Shown one piece after another: positions 32,345 to 41,262 of a stretch of 47,348 nucleotides of DNA. A program made the position numbers and the translations under genes. Each line of letters opens with the position of its first letter. Position 1 is the stretch's first letter. Source of the stretch: Kutzneria sp. Lineage in GTDB: Bacteria > Actinomycetota > Actinomycetes > Mycobacteriales > Pseudonocardiaceae. Below the pieces are notes generated by a model, which saw only the letters and a program-made list of their open reading frames with translations, ran no database searches and had not been told where the DNA came from. The stretch spans positions 1 through 47,348 of the forward strand of contig JAFAZC010000032.1 in the NCBI GenBank assembly GCA_019239965.1, read 5' to 3'.

Positions 32345-33010
32345 GTGCTGGACATCCCCGATGCGGCCGCGCGCAGTGTCGACGCGGTCGTCTTCGACTA
32401 CGGCGGAGTCCTGACCACGGCGCTACCTCCGGTGACCGCGCGCTGGCTTTCAGCGGACAACATCGACCCGGCCAGCTTCCACTCGACCATGCGTCGCTGG
32501 CTCGGACGTGACGCAGCCCGAGACAACCCGGTCCACCTGCTGGAGACAGGTCGGCTCGCACTCAGCGAGTTCGAGCACCGGCTGGCCGCCGCCCTTGTCA
32601 CGCTGGACGGTGCTCCAGTGCGTGCCGAAGGGCTCGTAGACCGGTTGTTCGCCGGCATGCGACACGATCCGGTCATGGTGGATCTGCTGCGGACGGCCCG
32701 CGCAGCCGGCCTGCACACCGCACTGCTGTCCAACAGCTGGGGCAACGACTACCCACGGGCATTGCTCGACGAGCTGTGCGACATCGTGGTGATCAGCGGC
32801 GAGATAGGCCTGCGAAAACCGGACCCGGCGATCTACCGACACCTGCTCAACCAGCTCGGCCTTCCGCCCGGCCGCTGCGTGTTCGTCGACGACTTCCCGG
32901 TCAACGTCCGAGGCGCCGAGGCCGTCGGCATGCGGGCGATCCACCACGTCAATCCGGTGACCACCAGAACGGCTCTTCACGAGCTCATCGTCGGGGGAGC
33001 GCGACCATGA
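32345..33010 (+). CDS. HAD-like hydrolase, ACAD10 N-domain type
   Basis: A 221-residue HAD phosphatase-like protein. Motif I is VVFDYGGVL with nucleophile Asp18. The usual second Asp (DxD) is Gly, as in YihX/epoxide-hydrolase-N-like members. Motif II is LLSNSWG, the Lys motif is GLRKPDPAIYRHLL and the acidic end motif is CVFVDDFPVNVRGA. Mammalian ACAD10 has the same domain before its kinase domain. First gene of a three-gene overlapping operon. It may act on a phosphorylated acyl-CoA intermediate made by the next gene, which is an inference. The GTG start is fixed by the leaderless promoter. Confidence 0.86.
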   Translation: MLDIPDAAARSVDAVVFDYGGVLTTALPPVTARWLSADNIDPASFHSTMRRWLGRDAARDNPVHLLETGRLALSEFEHRLAAALVTLDGAPVRAEGLVDRLFAGMRHDPVMVDLLRTARAAGLHTALLSNSWGNDYPRALLDELCDIVVISGEIGLRKPDPAIYRHLLNQLGLPPGRCVFVDDFPVNVRGAEAVGMRAIHHVNPVTTRTALHELIVGGARP

Positions 33011-34050
33011 CCGATCCACCCGGCCTCAGCCTGGAGAAACTGACCCAGTACCTGGACACCGTCCGACCCGGTCTGCGCACCGGCCGGCTGACCGCCGACC
33101 TCATTCCCGGTGGCCGGTCCAACCTTACCTACCGGCTCACCGACGGCACCACACAGTGGGTGCTGCGCCGACCACCGCTGGACCACGTGCTGGCCACCGC
33201 ACACGACATGTCTCGCGAGTACCGGGTTATCAACGCGCTGGCGCCCACCGCCGTGCCCGTGCCGGCCACCGAACTGCTGTGCACCGACACCGCCGTGATC
33301 GGCGTGCCGTTCTACCTGATGGATCGGGTCGCGGGCAGCGCGATGCGCTCACAGGCCGACACCTCGGTCCTGTCGGCCGACCAGGCGACGCGCGTGGCCC
33401 ACCTCCTCGTCGACGTGCTCGCCGATCTACACGACGTGGTACCCGAGACGGTCGGGCTCGGCGATCTCGGCCAGCCGACCGGATTCATGGCACGCCAGGT
33501 GGCACGCTGGCGCAAGCAGCTGAACGCCTCGCGCAGCCGTGACCTGCCCGGCATCGACCACCTGCATGACCGGTTGGCCGCGTCGGTGCCACACTCCAGC
33601 AGGACCTCGATCGTGCACGGCGACTACAAGCTCGACAACGTCCTGGTCACCACTGACCCACTCGGCATCAGTGCGGTGCTGGACTGGGAGATGGCCACAC
33701 TCGGCGATCCGCTCGCCGACCTCGGCCTGCTCGTCGCCTACTGGCAGGGCGTCGGCCGCGAGGACGATCCGATCACCGGCGGCGTGACCCGCACCCCGGG
33801 CTTCCCCCCGATCAGTACCCTGATCGCTCGCTACGCCCAGCGCACCGGTGCCGACCTCAGCCACCTCGGCTGGTATGTGGCCTTCGCCTACTTCAAGGTG
33901 GCCGTGATCCTCGAGGGCATCCACTACCGGTTCGCCCGGGGCGGCACGGTGGGTACCGGCTTCGACCAGATCGGCGGACTGGTGCTCCCGCTCGTCGAAC
34001 GCGGCATCGCCGCCGTCAACGCCCTGCCAGCCGCTGACCAGGAGCAGTAG
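33007..34050 (+). CDS. APH-type kinase, LvaA/ACAD10-11 kinase-like
   Basis: A 347-residue aminoglycoside-phosphotransferase-fold kinase. The ATP-binding part includes [13 protein letters not shown], the catalytic loop is HGDYKLDN (204-211, Asp206) and the metal motif is [16 protein letters not shown] (Asp226). This form matches the N-terminal domain of ACAD10/ACAD11 and Pseudomonas LvaA, which phosphorylate the 4-hydroxyl of 4-hydroxyacyl-CoAs. It is unlike antibiotic kinases. Its ATG overlaps the HAD stop and its stop codon overlaps the next GTG by one base, so the order HAD-APH-ACAD is strictly kept. Confidence 0.9.
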   Translation: MTDPPGLSLEKLTQYLDTVRPGLRTGRLTADLIPGGRSNLTYRLTDGTTQWVLRRPPLDHVLATAHDMSREYRVINALAPTAVPVPATELLCTDTAVIGVPFYLMDRVAGSAMRSQADTSVLSADQATRVAHLLVDVLADLHDVVPETVGLGDLGQPTGFMARQVARWRKQLNASRSRDLPGIDHLHDRLAASVPHSSRTSIVHGDYKLDNVLVTTDPLGISAVLDWEMATLGDPLADLGLLVAYWQGVGREDDPITGGVTRTPGFPPISTLIARYAQRTGADLSHLGWYVAFAYFKVAVILEGIHYRFARGGTVGTGFDQIGGLVLPLVERGIAAVNALPAADQEQ

Positions 34051-35264
34051 TGGACTTCGCCTACGACGAACGCACCGTCGACCTCATCGGCCGGCTCACC
34101 GAGTTCATGGACACCCACGTGTATCCGGCCGAGGCCGCCTACACCGAGTACGTGCTGGACAACCCGCACTCCTGGGAACCGCCGCCGCTGATGGCAGAAC
34201 TCAAGGCCGCGGCCCGCGCACGCGGCCTGTGGAATCTGTTCCTGCCCGACGCCCGGTTCGGTGCCGGCCTGACCAACCTGCAGTACGCCCCGCTGGCCGA
34301 GATCACCGGAAGGAGCCCGGCGATCGCACCCGAGGCGGTCAACTGCGCGGCGCCGGACACCGGCAACATGGAGGTGCTGGCGATGTTCGGCACCCCGGCG
34401 CAGCAGCAACGGTGGCTCGAACCGCTGCTCGCCGGCGAGATCCGGTCGGCCTTCTGCATGACAGAGCCGGACGTCGCCTCCTCCGACGCGACCAACATCG
34501 CCACCCGCATCGACCGCGACGGCGACAGCTATGTCATCAACGGCCGCAAGTGGTTCGCCTCCGGCGCGATGAGCACGCGCGCCACGATCCTCATCGTGAT
34601 GGGGCAGACCGATCCCACCGCCGACCGGCACCGCAGGCAGAGCCAGGTCCTCGTGCCGCGAGACACTCCCGGTGTCACCGTGCGCAGGGGCATGCGGGTG
34701 TTTGGTTTCACCGACGGCGCGCACGGCGGGCACGCCGAGATCGACTTCACCGGCGTGCGGGTGCCGGTGTCCAACGTGATCGCCGGCGAGGGCGAGGGCT
34801 TCGCGATCGCCCAGGCACGCCTCGGCCCCGGCCGGATTCACCACTGCATGCGCCTGATCGGCATGGCCGAACGAGCCGTGGAGCTGATGTGTCGTCGGGT
34901 GGCCGGCCGGGTGGCCTTCGGAAAGCCCCTGGCCGACCAGGGCGTCGTGCGGGAGTGGATCGCCGAATCCCGCGTCCGCATCGAGCAGGCTCGGCTGCTG
35001 GTGCTCAAGACCGCATGGCTGATGGACACCGTCGGCAACAAGGGCGCACACACCGAAATCCAGGCCATCAAGATCGTGACGCCGGCGATGGCCGAATGGG
35101 TCATCGATCGCGCCATCCAGGCCCATGGCGGCGGCGGTGTCAGTCAGGACTTCCCCCTGACAACACTGTGGATACACGCCAGAACGCTGCGTCTTGCCGA
35201 CGGTCCGGACGAGGTCCACAGGATGTCGCTGGCCCGCCGCGAACTGAAGCCCTACCGCCGCTGA
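34050..35264 (+). CDS. Acyl-CoA dehydrogenase, ACAD10/11-like
   Basis: A 404-residue FAD flavoprotein. Conserved segments are [16 protein letters not shown] (FAD contact), [25 protein letters not shown], and [15 protein letters not shown] near the C-terminus. Length fits the ACAD10/11 and LvaC group rather than medium-chain ACADs. In those systems the protein turns a 4-phosphoacyl-CoA into an enoyl-CoA. The preceding kinase gene supports the same chemistry here. GTG start overlaps the kinase stop. Confidence 0.92.
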   Translation: MDFAYDERTVDLIGRLTEFMDTHVYPAEAAYTEYVLDNPHSWEPPPLMAELKAAARARGLWNLFLPDARFGAGLTNLQYAPLAEITGRSPAIAPEAVNCAAPDTGNMEVLAMFGTPAQQQRWLEPLLAGEIRSAFCMTEPDVASSDATNIATRIDRDGDSYVINGRKWFASGAMSTRATILIVMGQTDPTADRHRRQSQVLVPRDTPGVTVRRGMRVFGFTDGAHGGHAEIDFTGVRVPVSNVIAGEGEGFAIAQARLGPGRIHHCMRLIGMAERAVELMCRRVAGRVAFGKPLADQGVVREWIAESRVRIEQARLLVLKTAWLMDTVGNKGAHTEIQAIKIVTPAMAEWVIDRAIQAHGGGGVSQDFPLTTLWIHARTLRLADGPDEVHRMSLARRELKPYRR

Positions 35265-35281
35265 TCTGCTTGACTGGGGCC

Positions 35282-35944
35282 GTGCGCGAAATCCTGAACC
35301 ACGTTGGTGGCGTTCTACCGCAGTTCGTCGCCGCCTGCTTCGTCATCGCCGTGCTGCCCGGGCCGGCCATGGCGTTGTTCCTGCACCGGACGATGCGCGA
35401 CGGGCGGGCGGCAGGGTTGGCCGCGGTGGCGGGCAACGAGATCGGCATCATCGCGTGGACACTTGCCGCCATCGCCGGCATCACGACCCTGTTGCAGGCC
35501 AACCGGTTGCTGTTCGACGCGCTGCACATCGCGGGCGCCGTTGTCCTTGTCTACCTTGGCGTTTCCGCGTGGCGCAGCGCCACACGCTCCGCCAACGGTG
35601 AGTTCGCGCCGGTGTCGATCGGGCGGCTGTTGCCGTCCGGACGATCACCCTTCTCGCCCTTTCGCGCCTCGTTGGTCTCGATCGCGGCCAACCCGAAGGC
35701 CGCCGCGTTCGCGTTCTCCTTCTTCCCGCAGTTTCTGCCGACACGCGGCCCGGTGTTGCCCACCGGGCTCGTCCTCACCGCGGTCCAGCTCATGGTCGAC
35801 AGTGCGGTCTGCGTGAGCATCGTCCTGCTGGCCACCAGGATCCGGCCCTGGCTGTCCCGTGCGGCCGTCCGCCGCCGTGTCGAGCGGATCCTCGGAGCCG
35901 TGCTCGTCGCGGTCGGGATCGAGATGGCAGCCGAAACCCACTGA
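35282..35944 (+). CDS. LysE/RhtB-family exporter
   Basis: A 220-residue membrane protein with six hydrophobic helices. Near the N-terminus it has AVLPGPAMALFL, the conserved 'PGP' feature of the LysE/RhtB amino-acid and small-molecule exporters. The start GTG 35282 lies 17 bases after the ACAD stop, so it may belong to the same transcript. It might remove a side product of the acyl-CoA pathway, which is a guess. Confidence 0.82.
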   Translation: MREILNHVGGVLPQFVAACFVIAVLPGPAMALFLHRTMRDGRAAGLAAVAGNEIGIIAWTLAAIAGITTLLQANRLLFDALHIAGAVVLVYLGVSAWRSATRSANGEFAPVSIGRLLPSGRSPFSPFRASLVSIAANPKAAAFAFSFFPQFLPTRGPVLPTGLVLTAVQLMVDSAVCVSIVLLATRIRPWLSRAAVRRRVERILGAVLVAVGIEMAAETH

Positions 35945-35955
35945 AAGGGATACCT

Positions 35956-36282
35956 GTGTCCACCACCATCGCACCGGAGAACCCGGTCTGCACCCTGATC
36001 AACGTGTTCACGGTGACCGCCGAGCGGCAGCGCGAACTGGTGCGGCTGCTCAACGAATCCACCGAGCAGGTGATGAAGCACCGGGACGGCTTCGTCACCG
36101 CCAACATCCATGCCAGCACGGACGGCACGAAAGTCGTCAACTACGCGCAGTGGCGTGACGAGGCCGCATTCCTCGCGATGCAGGCCGACCCGGCCGCACG
36201 GGAGCACATGACCAGGGCCGCCGAGGTAGCCGAGTCGTTCGAACCGCACCTGTACACCGTCGAGGCCGTGCACAGCCGGTAG
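35956..36282 (+). CDS. ABM-domain (antibiotic biosynthesis monooxygenase-like) protein
   Basis: A 108-residue dimeric alpha/beta barrel of the ABM family: LINVFTVTAERQRELVRLL, then GFVTANIHASTDGTKVVNYA. Members are cofactor-free quinone-forming monooxygenases or stress-related proteins. GTG 35956 is preceded by AAAGGGA. It follows the LysE gene by 11 bases and faces the LysR gene. A link to the FAD monooxygenase beyond LysR is possible. Confidence 0.82.
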   Translation: MSTTIAPENPVCTLINVFTVTAERQRELVRLLNESTEQVMKHRDGFVTANIHASTDGTKVVNYAQWRDEAAFLAMQADPAAREHMTRAAEVAESFEPHLYTVEAVHSR

Positions 36283-36289
36283 AACCCGG

Positions 36290-37168
36290 TCAGCCGCCGA
36301 GTATTCGCCGTGCCCGCGTGAGGAAAGCTCTCGCGGCCGGACTCACTGGACCCTCGGCCCGCCAAGCGAAGCCAAGACGCCCACGCAGGGCAGGGCGAAT
36401 GATCCTGACCGCGTGCAGATCCTCCCGCGCCGCGGCCACCGACGCCGGCAGGATCGCGACACCGAGCCCGCACGCGGCGAAGTGCGCGAGCACCTCGGGA
36501 GTGCCCGCTTCGAAGGCGATACGCGGCGAGAAGCCGGCATCGGAGCAGGCGCCGTCCAGCAGCGACCGCACGCCGGTGCCCATGGGTAGGCTGATCAGCA
36601 CCCGCTCGCGCAGGGCGGTGAGCGGGATCGCGGACTGCCCGGCCAGGTCGTCGTCGTGGTTGACCGCGGCAACGATCGGTTCGTCCGCCACGACGGTGAC
36701 CTCGAGTCCCGGTAGCGGCGTCGCGCCGAACGCGATGATGGCCGCGTGCAGACCGCCGCCACGCAGCGCGTCGACCAGCCGATCCGAATCGTCCTCGATG
36801 AGGCTGATCTCCACGGCGGGATGGTCGGTATGGAACTCGGCGAGCAGCGGCGCGAGATCGACGCCGTGCGAGGTCACCGTTCCGATGGCGACATGCCCGC
36901 GCACCAATCCGGCCAGCTCGTCGACGGCAAGGCGCACGCCAGCCACCGCCGACAGCGCGGCCCGCGCGTAAGGCAGCACGGCCGCACCGACCTCGGTCAA
37001 CCGCACCGACCGCCCGGAACGATCCAGCAGCTGCTGGCCCAGTTCGTGTTCAAGGCGACGGATCTGAGCACTGACACCCGGCTGCGCCACATGCAGCGTT
37101 GCCGCCGCCCTGGTGAAGTTGGCTTCCTCCGCGACGGCGATGAGGTATTCCAACTGCCGAAGTTCCAT
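36290..37168 (-). CDS. LysR-family transcriptional regulator
   Basis: A 292-residue protein. The helix-turn-helix is at residues 1-60 (MELRQLEYLIAVAEEANFTR, AAATLHVAQPGVSAQIRRLE). The two-lobed periplasmic-binding-like effector domain covers residues 90-290. ATG is well placed. Divergent from the SnoaL-like and FAD-monooxygenase genes, with a dyad between, so it very likely activates them in response to an aromatic-type ligand. Confidence 0.92.
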   Translation of the reverse strand: MELRQLEYLIAVAEEANFTRAAATLHVAQPGVSAQIRRLEHELGQQLLDRSGRSVRLTEVGAAVLPYARAALSAVAGVRLAVDELAGLVRGHVAIGTVTSHGVDLAPLLAEFHTDHPAVEISLIEDDSDRLVDALRGGGLHAAIIAFGATPLPGLEVTVVADEPIVAAVNHDDDLAGQSAIPLTALRERVLISLPMGTGVRSLLDGACSDAGFSPRIAFEAGTPEVLAHFAACGLGVAILPASVAAAREDLHAVRIIRPALRGRLGFAWRAEGPVSPAARAFLTRARRILGG

Positions 37169-37174
37169 AACCGG

Positions 37175-37198
37175 TGATTCTAGTGGTGAGCAGAATCA
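37175..37198. promoter_or_regulatory. LysR-box dyad
   Basis: TGATTCT (37175-37181) and AGAATCA (37192-37198) are perfect inverted repeats with 10 bases between. This fits the T-N11-A type site of LysR regulators. It lies 6 bases upstream of the lysR start and about 60 bases upstream of the divergent operon. Confidence 0.65.
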
Positions 37199-37256
37199 TG
37201 TCTTGGACTTCTGATGTGGCGTGGCGCAGGGTGGAGCCAGAACGAAGGGAGCCGAC

Positions 37257-37613
37257 ATGTCCACCAGACAACGTGCCACCGAGCCGGAGGATCTGGCCCG
37301 CCTGGTTGTGAAACTGGTCAACGCCGGCGATGCCGAGGGGCTCGCCGAACTGTATGAGCCAGATGCCGTCTTGGCCTATCCGCCGGGGTCGCCCACGGTC
37401 GGACGCGAGGCCATCCGGGCACTGTACGAGCGGATGCTCGCCAGCAAGCCCCACTTCGAGCTGGAAGAGCCGTTGCCCACCGTCCGCAACGGTGACCTCG
37501 CCGTCACCTCGACGAAGCCGTCCGACAACACCGGGGGACGGGTTCAGGTGGTCCGCCGGCAGTCGGACGGGACCTGGCTTCGGGTCATCGACCGCCCCGA
37601 GATCCGGCAGTGA
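37257..37613 (+). CDS. SnoaL-like / NTF2-fold small protein
   Basis: A 118-residue protein: LVVKLVNAGDAEGLAELYEP, then GREAIRALYERML. This is the typical start of a SnoaL/DUF4440-type cone fold. ATG 37257 has AAGGGAG ahead. It overlaps the FAD monooxygenase start by 4 bases, so they are co-translated. Probably binds or isomerises the monooxygenase substrate or product. The exact reaction is unknown. Confidence 0.8.
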   Translation: MSTRQRATEPEDLARLVVKLVNAGDAEGLAELYEPDAVLAYPPGSPTVGREAIRALYERMLASKPHFELEEPLPTVRNGDLAVTSTKPSDNTGGRVQVVRRQSDGTWLRVIDRPEIRQ

Positions 37614-38776
37614 CCGGGCGGGTGGTCATCGCCGGGGCCGGCATCGGCGGGCTGACCGCCGCGCTGTGCCTGCACGCCGTGGGTATCGAGGCGACGGTGT
37701 TGGAAAGCGTCGGCGAGCTCCGACCACTCGGTGTCGGCATCAACCTGTTGCCACGCGCCGTGGGGGAGCTGACCGAACTCGGCCTCGGCGAGGACCTCGC
37801 CGACATCGCGGTGGCCACCGCCAAGAACATCTACTGCGACTCGTCCGGGAACACGCTGTTCGCCGAGCCGCGCGGGATCGCCGGCGGCTACCGGTGGCCG
37901 CAGTACTCGGTGCATCGGGGACGACTGCAGATGCTGTTGCTGTCCGCGGTGCGCGAACGGCTGGGCCCCCACGCGGTTCGCACCGGCACCCCGCTGGTCG
38001 GCTTCGACCAGCACACCGACGGGGTTCGTGTGCTGCTCCCCGGCGGCGAGGTCGAGGCCGCGGTGCTGGTCGGCGCGGACGGGCTGCATTCGGTGGTGCG
38101 GGCGAGGCTGCATCCCGACCAAGGTCCGCTGCTGTGGTCGGGAGTACGTATGTGGCGCGGGGTCACCGAGACCGAACCGTTCCTGGACGGCAGGTCGATG
38201 GTGATCGTGCGCGGCGAGCAGAACGTGGAGCTGATCGCGTACCCGATCGGCCCTCCGCTGGTCAACTGGGTGGCCCAGGTGCCGGTGGCCGGGCCGGGGC
38301 CGCTGCCCGGCGACGCGAACTGGAACCGCCCAGGTCTACCCGAGGACGTGCTGGCCCACGTCGGTGCCTGGGAGCTTGGCTGGCTCGACGTGCCCGGTCT
38401 GGTCCGCGACAGCTCCGTGCTCCTGGAGTATCCGATGGCCGACCGGGACCCCCTGCCGTGGTGGGGAGAAGGGCGGGTCACACTGCTCGGCGACGCGGCA
38501 CACCCGATGTATCCGGTGGGTGCCAACGGCGCCTCACAGGCCATCATCGACGCGGCCGTGCTCGCCGCCGAACTGGCCGACGGCGTCCCCGGCGGGTTGA
38601 CCGCCTACGAGAAGGCGCGACGCGAAGCCACCACAGCCGTGGTTACCGCCAACCGCGCGATGCAGCGCACCGGCGACACCCGGTCGCCGGCGGACCTCGC
38701 ACGAATCACCGCGTCCTATCGGCGTGACACCAACGCCGACGGCCGGCACTCAACGAGGGCCTGCTTGGGAAGTTGA
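37610..38776 (+). CDS. FAD-dependent aromatic-type monooxygenase
   Basis: A 388-residue group-A flavoprotein monooxygenase. It has the dinucleotide-binding motif GAGIGGLTAA (about 9-18), the DG motif VGADGLHSVVRARL, and the GD motif LLGDAAHPMYPVGANGASQ. It resembles salicylate- and 3-hydroxybenzoate-type hydroxylases. Cytoplasmic, NAD(P)H-dependent. GTG start overlaps the SnoaL-like stop. With ABM and SnoaL-like neighbours it resembles a small tailoring or detoxification cassette. No polyketide synthase is present. Confidence 0.88.
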   Translation: MTGRVVIAGAGIGGLTAALCLHAVGIEATVLESVGELRPLGVGINLLPRAVGELTELGLGEDLADIAVATAKNIYCDSSGNTLFAEPRGIAGGYRWPQYSVHRGRLQMLLLSAVRERLGPHAVRTGTPLVGFDQHTDGVRVLLPGGEVEAAVLVGADGLHSVVRARLHPDQGPLLWSGVRMWRGVTETEPFLDGRSMVIVRGEQNVELIAYPIGPPLVNWVAQVPVAGPGPLPGDANWNRPGLPEDVLAHVGAWELGWLDVPGLVRDSSVLLEYPMADRDPLPWWGEGRVTLLGDAAHPMYPVGANGASQAIIDAAVLAAELADGVPGGLTAYEKARREATTAVVTANRAMQRTGDTRSPADLARITASYRRDTNADGRHSTRACLGS

Positions 38777-38847
38777 TCCCGGCTTGGAACGACCTCTGCG
38801 TGGGTCGTGGCGATCTGGCCGATCAGAACTCGGTATGGTTAATCCGC

Positions 38848-39072
38848 ATGACCGTGATCACTGCGGGTCTCATCCGCGACCTGCTGCGGGACCAGCATCC
38901 GGACCTGGCCGAGCTGCCCCTCCGCGAGGTGGAGGGCGGCTGGGGCAACCAGATGTGGCGCCTCGGGGACGAGCTGGCCGTGCGGATCCAACGCATGGAC
39001 ACCGGCCCCCATCACCAGCTCAGGCAGCTGCGCCCGCCTCGACCAGCAGAGCCTCCCGGTTGGCCAGGATGA
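38848..39072 (+). pseudogene. Truncated APH-type phosphotransferase (N-terminal part)
   Basis: Codes for a clear phosphotransferase N-terminus: LIRDLLRDQHPDLAELPLRE, then GGWGNQMWRLGDELAVRI. It breaks off after about 55 residues where sequence of the opposing NUDIX gene begins. The catalytic HxD and DxD/E parts are gone. TATGGT at 38834-38839 is a likely -10 box. The break marks a recombination joint at about 39020-39050. Confidence 0.7.
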
Positions 39073-39496
39073 ACTCCTTCAACGTGGTGGGCTTCAAGTC
39101 GATCGACGCGAGATCGTCTCCCCGAAGGTCAATCCGGTCCAGGTCATATCCGCCGCGCGACGGGTCGCTGAACTCCGGGCCGCTCCGGGCCGACTCGTCC
39201 AGGTCGGCCAGCCGCGCCACGAAGAAGTGCTGCACCGCGACGCCCGCGTCCGAGGGCGAGCTGAACAGGAATACCTGGGAGGCGTCTGTGGCCTTGGCAC
39301 CCAGTTCCTCCGCCAGCTCTCGGTACAGCGCGGCCTCGACCGAGGGGTCGGTGTCCTCGACGCCCCCACCGGGCGCGGTCCAGTACGGCTCGTGCCCCGG
39401 CTTCGTGCGCTTGATCAACACCAGCCGACCGAGATCGTCGATCAGGATTGCCCGCGCTGCGCGTCGTCCCACTGCCACCGTCAACTGCTTCGTCAC
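39020..39496 (-). CDS. NUDIX hydrolase
   Basis: A 158-residue NUDIX protein with PYWTAPGGGVEDTD followed by ALYRELAEELGAKA, the REx2EE core of the Nudix box that binds Mg and the diphosphate. The upstream Glu of the box is replaced by a Pro/Asp segment, as in some members. Hydrolyses a nucleoside diphosphate linked to X. Start GTG 39496 with TAAGCT 7 bases upstream suggests a leaderless transcript. Its 3' end overlaps the truncated kinase fragment. Confidence 0.85.
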   Translation of the reverse strand: MTKQLTVAVGRRAARAILIDDLGRLVLIKRTKPGHEPYWTAPGGGVEDTDPSVEAALYRELAEELGAKATDASQVFLFSSPSDAGVAVQHFFVARLADLDESARSGPEFSDPSRGGYDLDRIDLRGDDLASIDLKPTTLKEFILANREALLVEAGAAA

Positions 39497-39597
39497 GTGA
39501 CCCAGCTTACGGCTCGCCGCGTCGCCTGATTACGGCAGCCACCTGATCGAAGACCGTCCGTCACAACGGCAAGGGCTGGCGCTTCTACGCCGGCCCG

Positions 39598-39912
39598 GTG
39601 ACTTCACGTGTCGAACTCGCTCTACCCCCGGCGGGCAGCTCGCTGCCGTTGAGCGACTTGGAACGGTTCGTCGAGCATGCCCGTCACACGGGCGCGGTTG
39701 CCGACACACCGGTCATCGCGGTCGCCCCCGACCAAGATCCCGACATGACCATCGCGCTGCGCGTCGAGTTCGACAGCTCGATCGCCGAGCGCGCCGATCT
39801 GGACGACTTGCTCGGCCTGCTCGGCGAGATCGAACGCAACGACGGCGACGCCCACGCCCAGCACCGCGCCATCCGCGAGCTGCGCCGACACCTGACAGGC
39901 CGCACCGAGTAA
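39598..39912 (+). CDS. Hypothetical protein of mobile-element type
   Basis: A 104-residue soluble protein starting at GTG: LPLSDLERFVEHARHTGAVA, later acidic (ERADLDDLLGLLGEIERND). In-frame codons upstream (reading NGKGWRFYAGP) look like part of the same protein family, then a stop appears at 39544. The gene may therefore have lost its true 5' end. No known domain recognised. Begins the remnant region. Confidence 0.5.
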   Translation: MTSRVELALPPAGSSLPLSDLERFVEHARHTGAVADTPVIAVAPDQDPDMTIALRVEFDSSIAERADLDDLLGLLGEIERNDGDAHAQHRAIRELRRHLTGRTE

Positions 39913-39979
39913 GCGGCGGATTAGCGCGTGGTCCGCAGCCAGCGGGTGGTGGCTGAAGGTGACCCTGCCCGGCGTCCGG

Positions 39980-40534
39980 CTAGTTGCTGCGGTAGGGCTT
40001 GTAGGGCAGGACGCGTGGTTCGCAGGGCGGCGTGACGAGGTTGTCGCCTGGCCAGAAGGGGCCTTCCGCGGCGAACCGCCGCACGTGCCCGGTCAGCTCG
40101 TCCAGGTGCTGTTGCCGCTCGACCGGGCCTGCTTGGGAGCGGGAGCCGTCCGGGTGATACAGCTCGTGCACGGTGGCTGGGCCACCGCCCACCAGGAGTA
40201 CCGTGAGCTGGGGCAGGCCCACCGGCATCGCGTCGCAGCCCTGGTGGCGGGCGATGTGCACCACCGCGTCGACGACCCGCTCCCAGTCGGCAACCAGCGG
40301 CCACAACTGCCCGCCGTCCAGCTCGAAGGTCAGCGTGGACAGCGGCACCACACCGCCCGGCGTGCGGCCGGGGAACTCGGTCAGGCACCGGTACATCCGA
40401 CCACCGTCCGGCTGCGGCACCGCCGGGTGCAGCAAGGTCAGGGCGTGCACGATCGTCGCGTTGATCGGCACCGGGTGCTGCGGGGACCGGTACGGCTCGT
40501 GCAGGGCGAGCAGATACACGTCCTGGACCGTCAC
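39980..40534 (-). CDS. Hypothetical protein of actinobacterial integrative-element type
   Basis: A 184-residue protein: VQDVYLLALHEPYRSPQHPV and ending PPCEPRVLPYKPYRSN. No known catalytic motif. GTG 40534 is preferred over an upstream ATG because AAAGGGA lies directly before it. The gene is in a run of small minus-strand genes typical of pSAM2-like elements, but I cannot assign a function. Confidence 0.55.
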   Translation of the reverse strand: MTVQDVYLLALHEPYRSPQHPVPINATIVHALTLLHPAVPQPDGGRMYRCLTEFPGRTPGGVVPLSTLTFELDGGQLWPLVADWERVVDAVVHIARHQGCDAMPVGLPQLTVLLVGGGPATVHELYHPDGSRSQAGPVERQQHLDELTGHVRRFAAEGPFWPGDNLVTPPCEPRVLPYKPYRSN

Positions 40535-40566
40535 ATGATCCCTTTCCATCTGGGGTAGGCGGCCTA

Positions 40567-40827
40567 TCAGGCGTACGGCTCGACGCAGATGCTGTACACG
40601 TGCCCGCGCCAGGACCGATCCACAGGCAAGGCACGGACGGCGTACTTTTCGGCGGGCAGGCCCAGTTCGTCGGCGCGGGCGATCAGGGCGCGGACATCGC
40701 CCAAGGTCAGCACGCGCGCCGAGAGCCGACGACCCCAGCGGCGCCATTCCATCTCGGGGCCGGTGGGCTTCTGCGTGACGATCGTTCTTTTCTCCGAGTC
40801 GCTGCGGCCGGCCTCGCCTGAGTTCAC
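40567..40827 (-). CDS. Small hypothetical protein (element accessory)
   Basis: An 86-residue protein ending GHVYSICVEPYA. The start is GTG 40827, overlapping the upstream gene's stop by 4 bases (GTGA), which fixes the start. Its tail resembles the separate fragment at 42673-42722 (GSYSIYTNPYPP), so a second, decayed copy exists. No domain recognised. Confidence 0.6.
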   Translation of the reverse strand: MNSGEAGRSDSEKRTIVTQKPTGPEMEWRRWGRRLSARVLTLGDVRALIARADELGLPAEKYAVRALPVDRSWRGHVYSICVEPYA

Positions 40828-41072
40828 GGTGATGACGTCGGGGAACCGTCGCCGTCGGTGTCGCGGGCGTCTTCGACCACGGTCTCCAGGCGTTTCACCT
40901 TGCCGTCCCAGCCGGCGAAGCACCGGACGGGCGTCGTGTCGGGGAAGTTCAACGCCGTGGCGCTGTCCACGAACTCGCGCAGCTCATGGAAGTGGAAGAT
41001 GGTCCGGTCAGGGCGCCTGGCCTGCGTCACGTTGTGCGTCACGAGCAACACGATAGGCACTCGCCCCGACAC
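40824..41072 (-). CDS. Small hypothetical protein (element accessory)
   Basis: An 82-residue protein reading LLVTHNVTQARRPDRTIFHF, then ELREFVDSATALNF. No known domain. Overlaps the next minus-strand gene by 4 bases, so the two form an operon with 39980-40534. Its upstream region to 41262 shows no gene. Confidence 0.55.
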   Translation of the reverse strand: MSGRVPIVLLVTHNVTQARRPDRTIFHFHELREFVDSATALNFPDTTPVRCFAGWDGKVKRLETVVEDARDTDGDGSPTSSP

Positions 41073-41262
41073 AGCCTGTGGCCCCTGTGTGGATCACCCG
41101 ACTGGCGGAGGCGGGAGTGTCGCCGACCGCGCTTCCGTGCTGTGATGATCACGGCCACCGCAAAACTCGACCACATCCGGCGTTGTCCATGCCTTGACCG
41201 GCGTGCGGCGACTGCCCGAATTCGACATCGCCTGGTGGCGCAGAGGAACTGGGAGGCTCTCC

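Noticed and set aside
35956..38776. Polyketide biosynthetic gene cluster
   Set aside because: ABM, SnoaL-like, FAD monooxygenase, LysR and P450 genes are present, but no synthase, carrier protein or scaffold gene exists anywhere in the window.
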